DNA from: Cellulosilyticum sp.
GTDB lineage: Bacteria > Bacillota > Clostridia > Lachnospirales > Cellulosilyticaceae
DNA length: 64,000 bases
Reading direction: 5' to 3'
Assembly (NCBI GenBank): GCA_015058045.1
Contig: SVDC01000003.1
Coordinates: 1-64,000 of the forward strand
Position numbers and translations under genes: made by a program. The notes under the pieces were generated by a model. The model worked only from the letters and a program-made list of their open reading frames with translations, did no database searches and was not told the origin of the DNA. Position 1 is the first letter of the stretch, and the number at the start of each line of letters is the position of its first letter. This document shows, in pieces, positions 63,042 to 64,000 of the stretch.

Positions 63042-64000
63042 TTACTGAATAAACATTGCATCTCCAAAGCTAAAGAAACGATAACCTTCTTTTACTGCTT
63101 CATTGTAAGCTGCTAAAGTATGCTCTTTTCCTGCTAAAGCACTCACTAACATAATCAGAGTAGACTCTGGTAAGTGGAAATTTGTAATCAGTGCATCAAT
63201 ACACTTAAACTCATAACCTGGATAAATAAAGATCTTTGTCCATCCACTACGTGCACATACCATGCCATTTTCATCTGCATTAGATTCTAAAGTTCTTGTA
63301 CTAGTCGTTCCTACTGGGATAATACGTCCTCCAGCTTTTTTCACTTCATTAATAATAGCAGCATTTTCTTCATCAATTTGATAAAACTCAGAGTGCATAT
63401 CGTGTTCTAGGACATCTTCTACCTTAACCGGTCTAAAAGTACCTAATCCTACATGTAGTGTTACATAAGCAACTTTAACCCCTTTTTCTTTGATCTTTTC
63501 TAAAAGCTCTGTTGTAAAATGGAGTCCTGCTGTAGGTGCTGCTGCACTTCCCTCGTGTTTAGAATAAACTGTTTGATAGCGTTCTCTATCTTCTAATTTC
63601 TCATGAATATAAGGAGGAAGTGGCATTTCTCCAAGTTGGTCTAATACCTCTTCAAAAATTCCATTGTACTCAAAGCTCACAATACGATTACCATCTTCAA
63701 TAACTTCTTCTACTTTAGCTTTTAAGATACCATCACCAAAAATAATTTCATCCCCAACTCTTGCTTTTTTACCTGGTTTTACTAACACTTCCCAACGCTT
63801 TTCATCTTTACGTGTGAGTAAAAGAAATTCTACTTTCCCACCAGATGGTCTTGCTCCAAAAAGTCTAGCTGGAATAACTCTTGTGTTATTTAAAACAAGG
63901 CAGTCCCCTTCTTTTAAATACTCTAGTATATCATAAAAATGTTGATGTTTTGTTTCACCTGTTTCTTTATCCAATACCATTAAACGTGAACTTGTACGGT
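63042..64000 (-). CDS. queA: S-adenosylmethionine:tRNA ribosyltransferase-isomerase (5' end outside window)
   Basis: [51 protein letters not shown]; frame continues to the edge as [15 protein letters not shown]. Confidence 0.97.
   Translation of the reverse strand, partial: RTSSRLMVLDKETGETKHQHFYDILEYLKEGDCLVLNNTRVIPARLFGARPSGGKVEFLLLTRKDEKRWEVLVKPGKKARVGDEIIFGDGILKAKVEEVIEDGNRIVSFEYNGIFEEVLDQLGEMPLPPYIHEKLEDRERYQTVYSKHEGSAAAPTAGLHFTTELLEKIKEKGVKVAYVTLHVGLGTFRPVKVEDVLEHDMHSEFYQIDEENAAIINEVKKAGGRIIPVGTTSTRTLESNADENGMVCARSGWTKIFIYPGYEFKCIDALITNFHLPESTLIMLVSALAGKEHTLAAYNEAVKEGYRFFSFGDAMFIQ

Noticed and set aside
1-64000. tRNA, rRNA, prophage, transposase and toxin-antitoxin or defence cassettes
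   Set aside because: No recognisable tRNA T-loop clusters, rRNA segments, integrase/transposase motifs or paired TA genes were seen by eye; a tRNAscan/HMM run would be needed to exclude them fully.

Overview
AT-rich (low-GC) Firmicutes/Clostridia-type chromosomal window, possibly Lachnospirales/Cellulosilyticum-like (inference from gene content only). Most genes are on the minus strand. Main blocks: ilvE; Fe-S/tRNA thiolation operon iscR-iscS-iscU-mnmA; pantothenate operon (PanG-like DUF2520 reductase, panB, panC, panD); an approximately 11-kb ILV/LEU operon (T-box, ilvB, ilvN, leuA, leuC, leuD, leuB, GNAT, ilvD, second ilvB); typA; topB; a stretch of small accessory genes; thiM-thiE-thiD behind a TPP riboswitch; metA; a RelA/SpoT-domain synthetase; a SpoVB-like flippase; rarA; TrmB-lysA; tgt-yajC; aroC; and queA, cut by the right edge. 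Between tgt and queA lies a block with the least explained content: a 1011-aa DUF11-repeat protein without a visible signal peptide, operonic with a Cys-rich protein carrying a (PCEPCY)n repeat; a FliB-like gene with an unknown partner; and a permuted-NlpC-like protein with an unknown partner. The intergenic region upstream of iscR contains a 6S-like structured RNA candidate and a possible second small RNA. No CRISPR array, rRNA, tRNA, transposase or prophage was recognised. All calls come from reading the sequence and supplied ORFs; no database search or folding program was run.
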